Assembly: GCA_965644315.1 (NCBI GenBank)
Contig: CBFFRQ010000075.1
Coordinates: 51,898 to 115,897 of the forward strand
DNA from: Caecitellus pseudoparvulus
Taxonomy: Eukaryota > Bigyra: Bicosoecida
Length of the DNA: 64,000 bases
Reading direction: 5' to 3'
Shown: positions 32,019-41,365 of the stretch, piece by piece
Numbering within the stretch: the stretch's first letter is position 1
Layout: every line of letters starts with the position of its first letter
Position numbers and translations under genes: made by a program
Notes under the pieces: model-generated
Database searches by the model: none
Told to the model about the DNA's origin: nothing
Seen by the model: only the letters and a program-made list of their open reading frames with translations

Positions 32019-33206
32019 TCACGCCTCCTCCCCGCCGCCGTCCTTGTGCTGCGCCATGCACACGACGAAGGCTTCGAACGGCACTGCCGTGGCGCCAGGC
32101 GGCAGCCCCATCTCATCCACCAGTGCAGCCACCTCGTGCGGCGTCGGCGCCAGCCCCAGTGCATCCAGCACCAGCCCGAAGCGCTCCAGGGGCACGGCGT
32201 ACGTGTCTGCGTCTGGGCCCGCTGCTAGGAAGGCGTCCTCCAGCTCCACGACGTCTTCGTCGGTGAGGCCCAAGGGGAGCCACCACGCGCCAGCGGCTGG
32301 CGGGGGGGCAGCTGGCGCCGCGCCCACCTCCTCCCCAGTGGCGCTGGTGACGGCGCCTGGCAAGTCCTGCATGCCCCCCGTCCGGGCTGCTTCGATAGCT
32401 GACGCTACCACCTGGTGGGGCGCTGCCAAGCCCAGCTCCGGCAGCTCTTCCACACGCAGGGTGGGGTCACTGCCCTGGCCGCCGCCATCTGTGGGCAGTG
32501 GCCCCAACACGCCGCACTTGGCCACGTCCAGCACCCACTCACCCTCGTACATGCGTCCTTTGGACAGGTAGATAAAGCGGCCAGGGCCGTGCTTCAAGTC
32601 CTCGTGCCAGCCACCCTCGAAGCTGTCGCCGTTGGCCAGCGTCAAGACGCCCACGCCACTGCGCTGCCCCGCCACCCAGTCGCCGTGGTACACGTCTCCA
32701 TTGGCGTAGTACATGACCCCCTCCCCGGCTCGCAAGCCTTCCTCCCACATGCCTTCGTACTTGTCTCCATTCGGGTAGAAAAACGTGCCTCGACCCTGCG
32801 GCAAAAGCGGCGGCGTGGTGAAGCAAAGGCGGCGGGCGGGCGGGGCAGCGTTTCGCGTTTCGCGGCGCCAAAAACGCACATGGCGCTTGCCGCCCATCCA
32901 GCCGCCGAAGTACTGCTTCTTCAAGTCCCCGCCCCGCTTCACCCACTGTGTGCCTTCACCTTCCTTCACTCCGTGTGCCCACATGCCTTCGTACTTGCCC
33001 TTGGCCGTCGTGGAGACGCCAAAGCCATGCCGCTTGTTGTCGGCCCACGACCCTTGGTACTCCCCCTTGGCTGTCAGGCCCTTCTTCCCCGTCTTCACAA
33101 AGAAGCACGTGTGGTGTGCGCCGTTCCGATTTGCAGCAGCGTCGTCCACCTTCCACTTCTGCAAGGGCTTGCTCGCGGCGCCGCCTGCGCCTCGCATGCT
33201 GCTCAT
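32019..33206 (-). CDS. MORN-repeat protein (MORN3-like) with C-terminal EF-hand-like pair
   Basis: Two exons (33206-32880, 32795-32019) give 367 residues. The opening PLQKWKVDDAAANRNGAHHT resembles MORN3. Seven MORN units follow (residues ~45-190), such as GEYQGSWADNKRHGFG, KYEGMWAHGVKEGEG and DKYEGMWEEGLRAGEG. The 84-nt intron, in frame, was removed because it lies inside a MORN unit and its removal gives GKRH-GRGTFFYPNG. MORN3 is a ciliary/sperm protein in animals (family knowledge). Beyond the usual end, residues ~285-360 look like a degenerate calmodulin-type EF-hand pair (VELEDAF...VPLERFGLVLDALG...VPFEAFVVCM) lacking clear calcium ligands. Confidence 0.85.
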   Translation of the reverse strand: MSSMRGAGGAASKPLQKWKVDDAAANRNGAHHTCFFVKTGKKGLTAKGEYQGSWADNKRHGFGVSTTAKGKYEGMWAHGVKEGEGTQWVKRGGDLKKQYFGGWMGGKRHVRFWRRETRNAAPPARRLCFTTPPLLPQGRGTFFYPNGDKYEGMWEEGLRAGEGVMYYANGDVYHGDWVAGQRSGVGVLTLANGDSFEGGWHEDLKHGPGRFIYLSKGRMYEGEWVLDVAKCGVLGPLPTDGGGQGSDPTLRVEELPELGLAAPHQVVASAIEAARTGGMQDLPGAVTSATGEEVGAAPAAPPPAAGAWWLPLGLTDEDVVELEDAFLAAGPDADTYAVPLERFGLVLDALGLAPTPHEVAALVDEMGLPPGATAVPFEAFVVCMAQHKDGGGEEA

Positions 33207-33413
33207 GCTTGGGCAGCGCGAAGAAGCCGGCGCCCTTCACAGGGCCGAAGGGCGTGAGCGTGCAGGTGCAAGGGGACGATGGTTGACGTGGACAAGCACG
33301 CAATGCTTGGTTGCGCAGTGTGCTACCCTCATGTCCTCCTTCCAGGCGTCCCATTATGTGTGCACGCTGGAAATGAGAAGAGGTGCTGTTAGGGCACACA
33401 CACCCAAACAAAA

Positions 33414-33441
33414 AAGGCTACATGTACGGTAAAGTAGCCTT
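33414..33441. terminator. Perfect 8-bp inverted repeat next to the tRNA gene
   Basis: AAGGCTAC (33414-33421) and GTAGCCTT (33434-33441) form an 8-bp stem around a 12-nt loop, ending 13 nt before the tRNA. Read on the minus strand the stem is followed by a run of six T, which looks like a terminator or the 3' end of a small minus-strand RNA. The function is inference. Confidence 0.4.
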
Positions 33442-33454
33442 CCCGGTTGTTGTT

Positions 33455-33526
33455 GCGCCTGTAGCATAGTGGCTAATGCGACCGCTTCCTAAGCGGTAGA
33501 TCGCGGGTTCGATCCCCGCCTGGCGT
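33455..33526 (+). tRNA. tRNA-Arg (anticodon CCT)
   Basis: A complete intronless 72-nt tRNA decoding AGG. Acceptor stem 33455-33461 with 33520-33526 (one U-U mismatch, one G-U pair), D stem GCAT/ATGC, anticodon stem ACCGC/GCGGT with the loop TTCCTAA (anticodon at 33488-33490), five-base variable region, and T stem GCGGG/CCCGC with loop TTCGATC. Internal A box (TAGCATAGTGG, 33462-33472) and B box (GGTTCGATCCC, 33506-33516) are present. Confidence 0.96.
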
Positions 33527-33529
33527 TCA

Positions 33530-33534
33530 TTTTT
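33530..33534 (+). terminator. RNA polymerase III terminator of tRNA-Arg
   Basis: Five consecutive T on the plus strand, three bases after the tRNA 3' end, fit the standard Pol III stop signal. Confidence 0.75.
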
Positions 33535-33544
33535 CCCCCCGCAC

Positions 33545-35251
33545 TTACTCTGCTTCTGAACTCCTAAGCCCCGAAGCCACGCCTTGCACAGTGCTTTCCA
33601 TGGCGGCGAGAAAAGCCTCTCCGCGTGGAGCGGTTGCGGCCCCGGCGCTCCACGCATGCTGCTGCATGCCTGCTGCCATGGCCAGCGCAAGCCACGTACT
33701 TGGCGGCCGCGGATGCAGGAGCGCGTCCCAGGGTGTGCTGGAGCCCAAGTCGGGCGCCTCTGCGAAGATGCGCAGCACTCGCTCCACCTCCTCTGCGTAA
33801 GGCGCCTGCAGCTGCGAGCTCCACGCGCTGGCGGTGGATGTGTCGGAAGGCTGCGCTGTCCACTGCGCGACACGGCCACCCGGCAAGCTGGCGGCGTGGG
33901 CCGTGCCAGGCACGCTGGGCAGCGCCTGCAGTGCTGAGAGGTACACTTCCTCCGCCCCCACTGCAAAGGGGACGGAGTGCCACGTCACCAACATGTCCTG
34001 GCACGGCGTCGCCTCCTCTGCTTCATACCCGAACGCGCCACCTGCCGTGGCAAGCGCCTGCTGCAGCTGCTGCACGGCGGAGTCACGCCACCCACACGCT
34101 GTCCGCGAAGGGGCAGTTGCAGAGGACTTCCGTGCTCCTGGACGCCGGCGCTTGGGGCCTGAGGGGGCTGCTGCCGCTGCCCCGCTGCACTGGCCACAGG
34201 GGCAGGGGCTAGCTGCCAGTGCCGTCTGCACTGCTTGGACTAGGGCGGTTGCCAGGTGTCCAGCGGAAGGCGAGGCGGCGGCAAGGAGGCGCAGGGCAGC
34301 CAGGATGCCGTCCATGCCTGTGGAGGCAGGCCCCCGCCCGCGCTTGCGCCGCCCACCTCCACCTCGCGGCTTGCCCAGCGTAGGGAAGGCAGCTGCCAGC
34401 TCAGGGGGCGCTGTGTACGTGTCACAGCCACACATGACCGCGAGGGCGGGCGCCGCGTGCGGTGGCAACTGCATGACGGCGAAGATTCTCTCAGGGCAGA
34501 GGGCTGAGAGGGGCTGCGTCAAGGTGTGCAGGGCTGAGGGGGGCACGACGCGTGCGCCGCTGGCCAGGGTGCCTGCATGCACCAGCAGGTCTGAGTCATT
34601 GGACACGAGGATGGGGGCGCAGTGGGTGCCCTGCAGTCCGGACAGGAAGGCGCCGATGCCGTCATCCGCTTCTCCCTGGCACTGCACCACCTCCGCCCCC
34701 ACCGCGGCACAGGCATGCGCAAAGGCCGTGCCCAGCGCCGGAGGGCGGCTTGTGCCTGTTTCCAGGCGCCCTGGCTTCTGCACCTGCAGCTCAGCAGCTG
34801 CCCACAGCGCCAGCGCAGAGGCGGGCCCCTCGTGAAAGTGCAGCGTCGTGCTGAGTTTGCGCGTGACTGCGGCAGAGGCACTGGTGCGGCTTCGCCATGT
34901 GTCTAGCTTTTCCTTGGGCGTGCCGCCGTCCATGAACGCCACCACACGGCCTGACGGGCCTGCAGCCTCCAGCAGGCGCCCCACACGGCTCTGCACCAGT
35001 TCCATGTACTGATTCCACCCACCGCCACAGTCCCAGAGGCAGCGAACTGCCGTCTCAGCGCAGGAACAGGGTGCCTCGCAGGCACACCGTGAACCGAATT
35101 CCGCACGCTGTGCAGCCTGCACGGCAGCTAGGCAGTCGAACGCACAGCCCATGGCATCCAGTAGGACAAGGGCACCTGGTTCGATGGACACAGCCTCTGA
35201 AAATGCAGATGGACAGGCGTGAATCCACGATGTCAGCCCCCGAATGCCCAT
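33545..35251 (-). CDS. Asteroid/XPG-like PIN-domain nuclease family protein
   Basis: A 568-residue intronless gene. The start GIRGLTSWI followed by LVLLDAMGCAFDCL is the XPG N-region of FEN1/Asteroid-type proteins. Acidic metal-ligand candidates follow: VVAFMDGG, CQGEADDGIGAFL and ILVSNDSDLL, then MCGCDTYTA at the position of the conserved C/G-x-D of the XPG I-region. The NDSD-type motif is closest to Asteroid (ASTE1), a nuclease linked to DNA repair pathway choice and signalling in animals. The internal region is Cys/Ala-rich. The ATG at 35251 fits the conserved family N-terminus. Most active-site acids seem present, so it may be an active 5' flap nuclease. Confidence 0.75.
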   Translation of the reverse strand: MGIRGLTSWIHACPSAFSEAVSIEPGALVLLDAMGCAFDCLAAVQAAQRAEFGSRCACEAPCSCAETAVRCLWDCGGGWNQYMELVQSRVGRLLEAAGPSGRVVAFMDGGTPKEKLDTWRSRTSASAAVTRKLSTTLHFHEGPASALALWAAAELQVQKPGRLETGTSRPPALGTAFAHACAAVGAEVVQCQGEADDGIGAFLSGLQGTHCAPILVSNDSDLLVHAGTLASGARVVPPSALHTLTQPLSALCPERIFAVMQLPPHAAPALAVMCGCDTYTAPPELAAAFPTLGKPRGGGGRRKRGRGPASTGMDGILAALRLLAAASPSAGHLATALVQAVQTALAASPCPCGQCSGAAAAAPSGPKRRRPGARKSSATAPSRTACGWRDSAVQQLQQALATAGGAFGYEAEEATPCQDMLVTWHSVPFAVGAEEVYLSALQALPSVPGTAHAASLPGGRVAQWTAQPSDTSTASAWSSQLQAPYAEEVERVLRIFAEAPDLGSSTPWDALLHPRPPSTWLALAMAAGMQQHAWSAGAATAPRGEAFLAAMESTVQGVASGLRSSEAE

Positions 35252-35414
35252 GTTCAATCCCACCCAGACCCTGTGGTGCTCGCCAAGCGGCGTGTCCTGG
35301 GCACCCCACGTGAGTGCCGCCGAACAGGCCTGGCTGCGACACACATGCGCTTGCATTGTCGATGTGGGGATTTGCCGTGAATGCCAAGGCTGCCCACAAC
35401 TGCGCAGGCCCGGC

Positions 35415-37750
35415 CTACTCCTCCGGCGCCGGGCAGAAGTCGTAGTAGATGTCCCCCCCCTGGTCCAGCCGCGCACAGCGCACGTAGTCAGAGAAGAGCG
35501 TGCGCCCCACCACTGCCGTGCCAGCGATGCTGCCGGCGACGAAGGACAACACCCAGGTCCAACCGCCAATACGGCTGAACCAAGCCGCGGACAGGCGCAC
35601 GGCTGACGTCTCCGTCAACAGCACCATGCCCAGCAACCAGTGCCGGGCACTGTGGAAGAGCGACGCCTCACCGCCGCTGCTGCCGGCCTCCTCGGCGTCA
35701 CAGGCCTTGGCGGCAGCGGCCGTGAACATGCTGGGCGTGACTTTGCCCCACAGGCCGCTGGCCTGCAGGCCGCCCAGGAAGGCGGCGTACTCCTCCGCCA
35801 CGCGGCGACGGGAGGCGGTGACGTCAGGGTCGCCAGCTCGCAGCACGGCCCGAGCACAGCAGGGGCAGCAGGCCAGGCAGCACCGTGTCTCGCACAGCTC
35901 CGCTTCGGGCTGGTGCTCTGCCAGCCGCGGGCTGGGCGACGTGGGCGAGGCGGCATCGCCCCCCTCCAAGCTGGGCGTGTGTCCGCTGCTGGGAGTGGGG
36001 TCGGGGGCTGCCCTCCCATGGGACGCGAAGGGACTGCTGGCGACAGCAGGGCCCGGCAATTGCTCGGCATCGTCCAGGAGCGAGGACGCCACTGCCGGTG
36101 GGGCTATCGCACCGCCCACCTGCTTGGTCACTTTGCTCCGCTGCTGCAGTTGCTGCATGCCCTCTTGCAGCGCCGCCACCATGCCTGCCCTGGTGCGCTT
36201 GGAGACGCAGAGGCTGGCGGAGGTGCAGAAGGCCAGGCTGGGGCCCAGGTCAGTCAGCAACTCCAGAGCATACTGCACAGCAACACGCAGCACCAAGTCG
36301 CCGGGGGCGATGGGCTGGCCCCCCACTCGGGCAGGCAGGCGGTACAGCAGAGACAGGGGCAGTGTTGTGAGGATGCCGATGTCCTCGCTCATGGTGTCCA
36401 GGAGCAGGAAGGAGTAATACGCGTGCAGGTCCTGCCGGCGCTCCTGTGCGCTGCGGCGAGGGCCTTTGTCCCGGCACGTGCAGCGGGCGAGGAGCCAGGC
36501 ATAGGCTTGGTCCCGGTACGGCATGGTGATGCGGAACAGCACCTCCACGACACTGGTGCCGAGGGCCAGGCCCAGGCTGGCTGCCGTGCTGTCCATGTTG
36601 GTGCCCAGCACACGCATGATGAGGGCGGAGGCGACGGTGATTTGCACCAGGAACACGTGCATGAGTGCGCGTGGAGTGGCCAGTGTGAATGTGCCGCGCA
36701 CGCTCAGGCGGATGCCGGCCAGGGACAACTCCACAGTCAGCGGCAACACCACCAGGCGAAGCAACACCTGCACCGACAGCGGCACGGAGAGGAAGATGGG
36801 AGTGATGATTTCCAGCACCAGCAGCACTGCGGCAACGGCTGTGGCGACGGTGCCCAGCATGAGGCCGTAGGGGCGCGTGATGAGGCCCGCGACGCCCCCT
36901 GCTACGAACAACGGCGTGATGATGGCCGGCACCAGCTGCACGGAGAACGCGGAGATGGTGGAGATGCTGGTGAGGGAGAGGGGCCCCTGCACGCGGAAAC
37001 CGGTGGTGTCCAGCACTGTGGACCACGTGGCGTGCATCGTGTTCACCAGCAGCACCGTGCCCACGACGCCGAAGAAAGTGCTCCACCTCACGAATGTGCG
37101 GCCCAGCAAGATCCACCACGGCAACACCATGGTGACGATGCTGTTCAGAGAAATGCCCATGGCAGACTGGGCCCAGCGCCAATACCACAGGGGGCTCTGT
37201 GTGCGGTGCGCAAGGTGAGTGCGGGCCAGGGGAATGGACAGTGTAGTGCCATCACGCCAGCGGAGTGCGGTTGCTGAGCGGGCGAGCGACACCAACTGAC
37301 GTGGCTTGCTGGGCCAGGACACTCACGGTCTTCCATGTGTCGGGATCCGAGCCGTACACATCCCAGTGTTCAATGATAAGTGTGGTGTTGGTGGAGATCT
37401 CGTATCCGCTGTCGCCTGCGAGGGTGGGCGGCAGAGGTGGAGGCAAGCAATGCAGTCGCAGGGACGGCGGCCGCAGCACGCACGCGCAGTGGAGTACCAC
37501 GTCTGCACGAGGAGAAACTGCAGCGCCACGACAGCACTGGCAAGTAATGCGGTGGCAAAGGCCACGGTCTTCATGTGTAGCTTCTCGCGGCTGAACAGAG
37601 GGAGTGCACCAAAGTGAGCGGCATGTGTGCGGCGCAGGCACCGGCGCAGACTGCCGACAAGCCGCCGCAGAGGACGCACAGGGAGATGGTGAAGAAGGAA
37701 ATGGGGTCATTGCCCACAAGTTTGAAGGGCGGCGTGCCCGCACCCTCCAT
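35415..37750 (-). CDS. Orphan multi-pass membrane protein, 682 residues
   Basis: Four exons (37750-37680, 37590-37484, 37415-37327, 37196-35415). The 5' exons were placed by phase and hydrophobicity: a cytosolic start (GTPPFKLVGNDPISFFTIS), a first membrane helix (ATALLASAVVALQFLLV), a Trp-rich loop (EHWDVYGSDPDTWKT), then at least eight further membrane helices up to about residue 370. A long polar, Pro/Ser-rich region with a cluster of Cys (residues ~540-560; CETRCCLACCPCCA), possibly palmitoylated, precedes two final hydrophobic segments. I do not recognise a transporter or channel family. The introns are 89, 68 and 130 nt. A 31-nt alternative for the last intron was rejected as too short. 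Confidence 0.7.
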
Positions 37751-38090
37751 GGCTCACTGGCGTGGGTGGTGTGGCGCGGCAAAGGGTGCAAGGGGGAGCT
37801 GGCGACCTCGCAACTCGCAGCTGCGGTGTCGAACGCACACCGTGCCAGGCACAGGTGCGGTGCGCCTGAGCTGGGCCAACCTGCGCCAGCCCCATGAGTT
37901 GAGTGTTTGTATTGTGTCCGGCTCTCCAGGCTGCCTTTGTTCGGGGTGCGAGTGTGGCCCACTTGCCAGGGTGCGCCGGTGTCGCTGTGGCAGGGCAGTT
38001 GCGTCGCAAGCGTGCGGCCAATGGAGCGACCACACCCAGACCTGAAAGGTTCACCCACATGCGCTCAAGCATGCACGTCCTGCACCATTT
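37751..38090. other. Intergenic region between the membrane protein and the Dpy-30-type gene
   Basis: This 340-nt spacer, upstream of the orphan membrane protein and downstream of the small Dpy-30-type gene on the same strand, contains no gene I can support. Confidence 0.5.
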
Positions 38091-38434
38091 CTACTTGTGC
38101 TCCTTCGCTCCGGCTGGCACGGGGGCTGCAACTCTGCAGCGGAAATTGAATGAGAAACGCCTGCCCTTTGTGCTGGGCTGCAGTACAGGGCGCACACGGC
38201 ACTCACGCAGCATCGGCAGGAGCAGCATGGACCCGTCGGTATGCCATGAGTGCGTCAGCTACGAAACGGATGGGGTCCTCTGGCTTCGTTGTGGCCAGCT
38301 GCTTCAAGGCGCCTTCCACGGCAGCCTGCAGCTCAGGGTGGTCTGCGCAAGTGGGAGTCAAACCGCGTGGGCAGGTCCACCTTACGACGCCCTCTCATGC
38401 GTCTTGGTCACACACCTTTCAGGTATGCGTCCAT
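38091..38434 (-). CDS. Dpy-30/RIIa-type dimerisation microprotein, 65 residues
   Basis: A tiny three-exon gene (38434-38416, 38342-38207, 38133-38091; introns of 73 nt each) read directly from the minus strand. All splice sites are good and phases agree. It starts MDAYLKDHPEL, continues as an amphipathic helix (AAVEGALKQL), then has KPEDPIRFVADALM, a match to the Dpy-30/RIIa helix-loop-helix motif (P-x-D-P-x-x-F-x-A). Such domains dimerise and bind an amphipathic helix; in cilia they occur in radial spoke and related proteins, and in the nucleus in DPY30 of COMPASS (family knowledge). Its start is 278 nt from the divergent start of BBS7, suggesting a ciliary role. Both introns and the frame closing at TAG support it as real. 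Confidence 0.8.
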
Positions 38435-38712
38435 GCTGCGGTGCTGGAGCTGACCACGCCTTTACACGCGAAAGAGAGGGCGTAGCTGGGAAAGCCCACA
38501 CACAACAAGCCCAGGCCCAAGCCGCGGTGGACGGCACTGAGAGGAAGGAAACACAACTGAGAAGACGCCACAGGACAGACCTGAGACAAGCTGCCGATCG
38601 CACTTGCTGGCGTGTATTTGGTATTTGCTGGGTGACGTCTGCCGGCGGGTGCTGCAGCGTGTCGGCACGTAACGCTGGGTCCAAACCACAGTGTGCTCTG
38701 CAGCTTGCCACA

Positions 38713-41364
38713 ATGGACCAGCTCCCGCTAGCGATGCAGGAGCTGCTGCAAGCAGGTCCCAGCAGCAGCTCCCAGCCCCTCGCGCTCTTGCCGTCCTCGA
38801 AGCACGGCCTGGTGGGTGCTGGCCGCCCAGTCTGGCGTTGAGCGGCGTTTCACTGCACCTCCTCCCCTGTACAGCAACGGGTGGTGTATGGCGATGACAG
38901 CGGGTGCATCACGGCGTTCGAGATGAATCGCGGAGCTCCTGTAGTGAGTGCACTATGCATGTCCCGTGTTGCAGCGACGCTGCAAGCCCCTGCCATGCGC
39001 GTCTCTGCACAGCGAGCCTTCCGAACGCCAGCGACAGAGGTGGGCGTCTCTGCACTGGCCATTGGCGGTGCGCCCAGCAAGCGCGACAAGGTGAGGCCCC
39101 GATGCGACGGTGCTGCAGGGGCCTTGCCCCAGGCACGTGTGCGCCCCCCCCCCTGCGCTGTGCAGGTGTTTGCAGCGGCGGGCGACACGGTGACGGGCAT
39201 CAGCCGCAAGGGCAAGACGTTCTTCCAGTTCGGCACAAACCTGTCCGACCCCGTGTCCAGCATGTGGGTGGGGGAGACCGACATCCACGCCGTGGCTGGC
39301 AGCAGCTACACCATCTTCGACAACGGGCAGGAGGCGGAGTTCTTCCTGGCCCCCGCCCCCATCGGGCAGATGCGCATGGCGCAGCTGACACAGCCAGACA
39401 AGGCAGATGCCGTGCTGGGCTGCGCTGACCGGGCTGTCCGGATCATCGCCGGCTCCACACCCGCCTTTGAAGTGCCGGTGGACCAGCCTGTGGGCGCACT
39501 GGCAGTGTTCCCCCCCGGCTCCACCAGCACACACATGGCAGTGGGCGGGACGTCAGGGCAGCTGTCCATGCTGACCGGCACAGGGCACACGCTGCGCCGA
39601 GGGTGGGCCGTGGAGAACCTGGGCAAGCACCGCGGCGGCGGCGTCACAGCGCTTGCGCCGTGGGATGGAGCAGGGGACGGCCTGCCTGCCCTCGTCGTGG
39701 GGCGGGACGACGGCAAGGTGCAGGTGTGGCGGTGGGAGGAGGGTGGCGTGGGCAGCGCGCCGCCCTCGTGCCAGTTCACAGGGCAGCTGGGGGAGAGCGT
39801 GCGGTGCCTGGAGACGGGCTGTGTCACCAGCTCCCAGGCGGCGCAGGTGGTGGCTAGCACCTTTGGCGGGCGCCTGGTGGCCTTCACGTCGGAGGCGCTG
39901 GGGGATGCGGACGCCGACGACGCGTATGGGCGCAGCAAGGCCACGGTGCAGGCTGAGGGGCACATCACCGCCCTGCGGGCCGAGTTGAAGGAGATGGGCG
40001 CGCAGCTGGCCCAGCGCCGGGCGAAGCTCATCACGTCAGCGGCGGCGGGGGGGGCGGCGCCGGCGGCAGTGCTGGGCACGGCAGCTGGTCCCGCCGGCCC
40101 CGCTGCCGAGGCCCCCGCTGACGAAGGCCTGTTCGCCGCCATGGCAGCCTCCAGTGCTGTGGGTGGCATTGGGGATGAGGAGGCGGTGTCCGTGACGGCG
40201 CCAGCCAAGGCGGGCGCGGGGGGCGGGTCCGGGCACGAGGAGGAGGCTGTGGCGGGTGTCCTGGCCATCGCCGCGCCGCTGACCCTGGAGCATGCCTGCA
40301 CGCTGGACACGGCTGAAGCAGCGTACGTGTTCAGCGTGGAGGTGTCTGCGCCGCTGGACGTCATCGTGCTACGCAGCAGCCTGCGCCTGGATGTGCTGGA
40401 CACCGGCACACTGCTGTGCAGTGCCTGCCTGCCCACACCGGGCACCGAGGACGTGTACGTGGCCACCTTGCGTGCCCAGAGCGCCCAGGAGCGCCAGGCA
40501 CGCGTCAAGTTCCGGGTGGTGGAGGGCACGGCGGGGTACCTGCACGCGACGGTGGTGGTGCGCACAGCGCCCAAGGCAGCCCGCACCCTGCAGCACTCCA
40601 TCGCACCGCTGTCCCTGCACCACCGCCTGCACACCACCCCGGCAGCACCCCTGCCGCCCCTGCACCTGCTGGACATCACCGGCACCTTCACCTTGAAGCA
40701 GGCTCACGACTGGATGGGCGCCTGTGTCCCAGACATGCCCGGGCGCCCCTTCCTCGCCCCCCTGGCCAGCCTGCCCGTCACGCACGCAGGCGCGCCGGAG
40801 CCGCCGGCCGACGACCAAGGAGCGCAGGAGGGCGAGCGTCTGTGGTTTGCCTCTGCATTCCTGGGCACCCTGCTGCACTTCGCGGCGGTGGAGGGGCGCG
40901 CCGTCGTGCAGTCGGACTCTGCCTCCGCCATCGCCATCGTCAAGGAGCGCTTCATGGCGGCAGCCACTGCAGGCAAGCAGCGCATCCAGCCTACCTTCAC
41001 CCTGGCCCCCGCCGCCACGCCTCACGTGCTGGGCCTCCTGCACCCCAAGCTGGACGAGGCGCTGCGCCTGAGCCGCCATGCAGACCTGGCCCCCGCCCTG
41101 GCCGAGCTGGCTGCCGCGGAGCCCTCCCTGCCCTTCCTGGACCCCGCCCTGGCCAGCATACTCAAGGGCGGCGACCGCCTGGCTGCCGCGGCGGCCAAGG
41201 CGCCCGACACCCTCAAGGTGCTGCGGGGCATGGTCAGCGACCTGTACGTGGACACACGCCGCCTGCAGGGGCAGGACGGCGTGGGGGACATGCAGCGTCT
41301 GCAGGGGCTGTTGACAGCCTATGACCAGCAGGCTCTCCTGCGCTTTTTCGAGGGCCGAGCGTGA
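38713..41364 (+). CDS. BBS7: BBSome subunit BBS7
   Basis: Four exons (38713-38811, 38875-38943, 39013-39090, 39166-41364) give 814 residues. BBS7 is part of the BBSome, the coat-like complex that moves membrane proteins in and out of cilia. Matches to animal BBS7 along its length: PSSKHG-QRVVYGDDSG, GISRKGKTFFQFGTNL in the beta-propeller, DGLPALVVGRDDGKVQV, a coiled coil (ITALRAELKEMGAQLAQRRAKL), IAPLSLHHRLH, and the C-terminal YDQQALLRFFEG. The introns were set by conserved joins such as KRDK-VFAAAGDTV. Its promoter region is shared with the Dpy-30-type gene. The stop is one base from the stop of the opposite-strand methyltransferase gene. Confidence 0.95.
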
Positions 41365-41365
41365 G

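Noticed and set aside
35640-37277. A 545-codon His/Gln/Gly-rich open frame on the plus strand
   Set aside because: The composition is that of antisense to a membrane protein; the minus strand gives regular hydrophobic helices.
37296-37326. A 31-nt intron in the orphan membrane protein
   Set aside because: Too short; a 130-nt intron with the same donor and a CGCACACAG acceptor keeps the frame and leads into the membrane domain.
37903-38841. A 312-codon plus-strand frame leading into BBS7
   Set aside because: It crosses the Dpy-30-type gene on the other strand and is not protein-like; BBS7 starts at the ATG at 38713, matching the family N-terminus.
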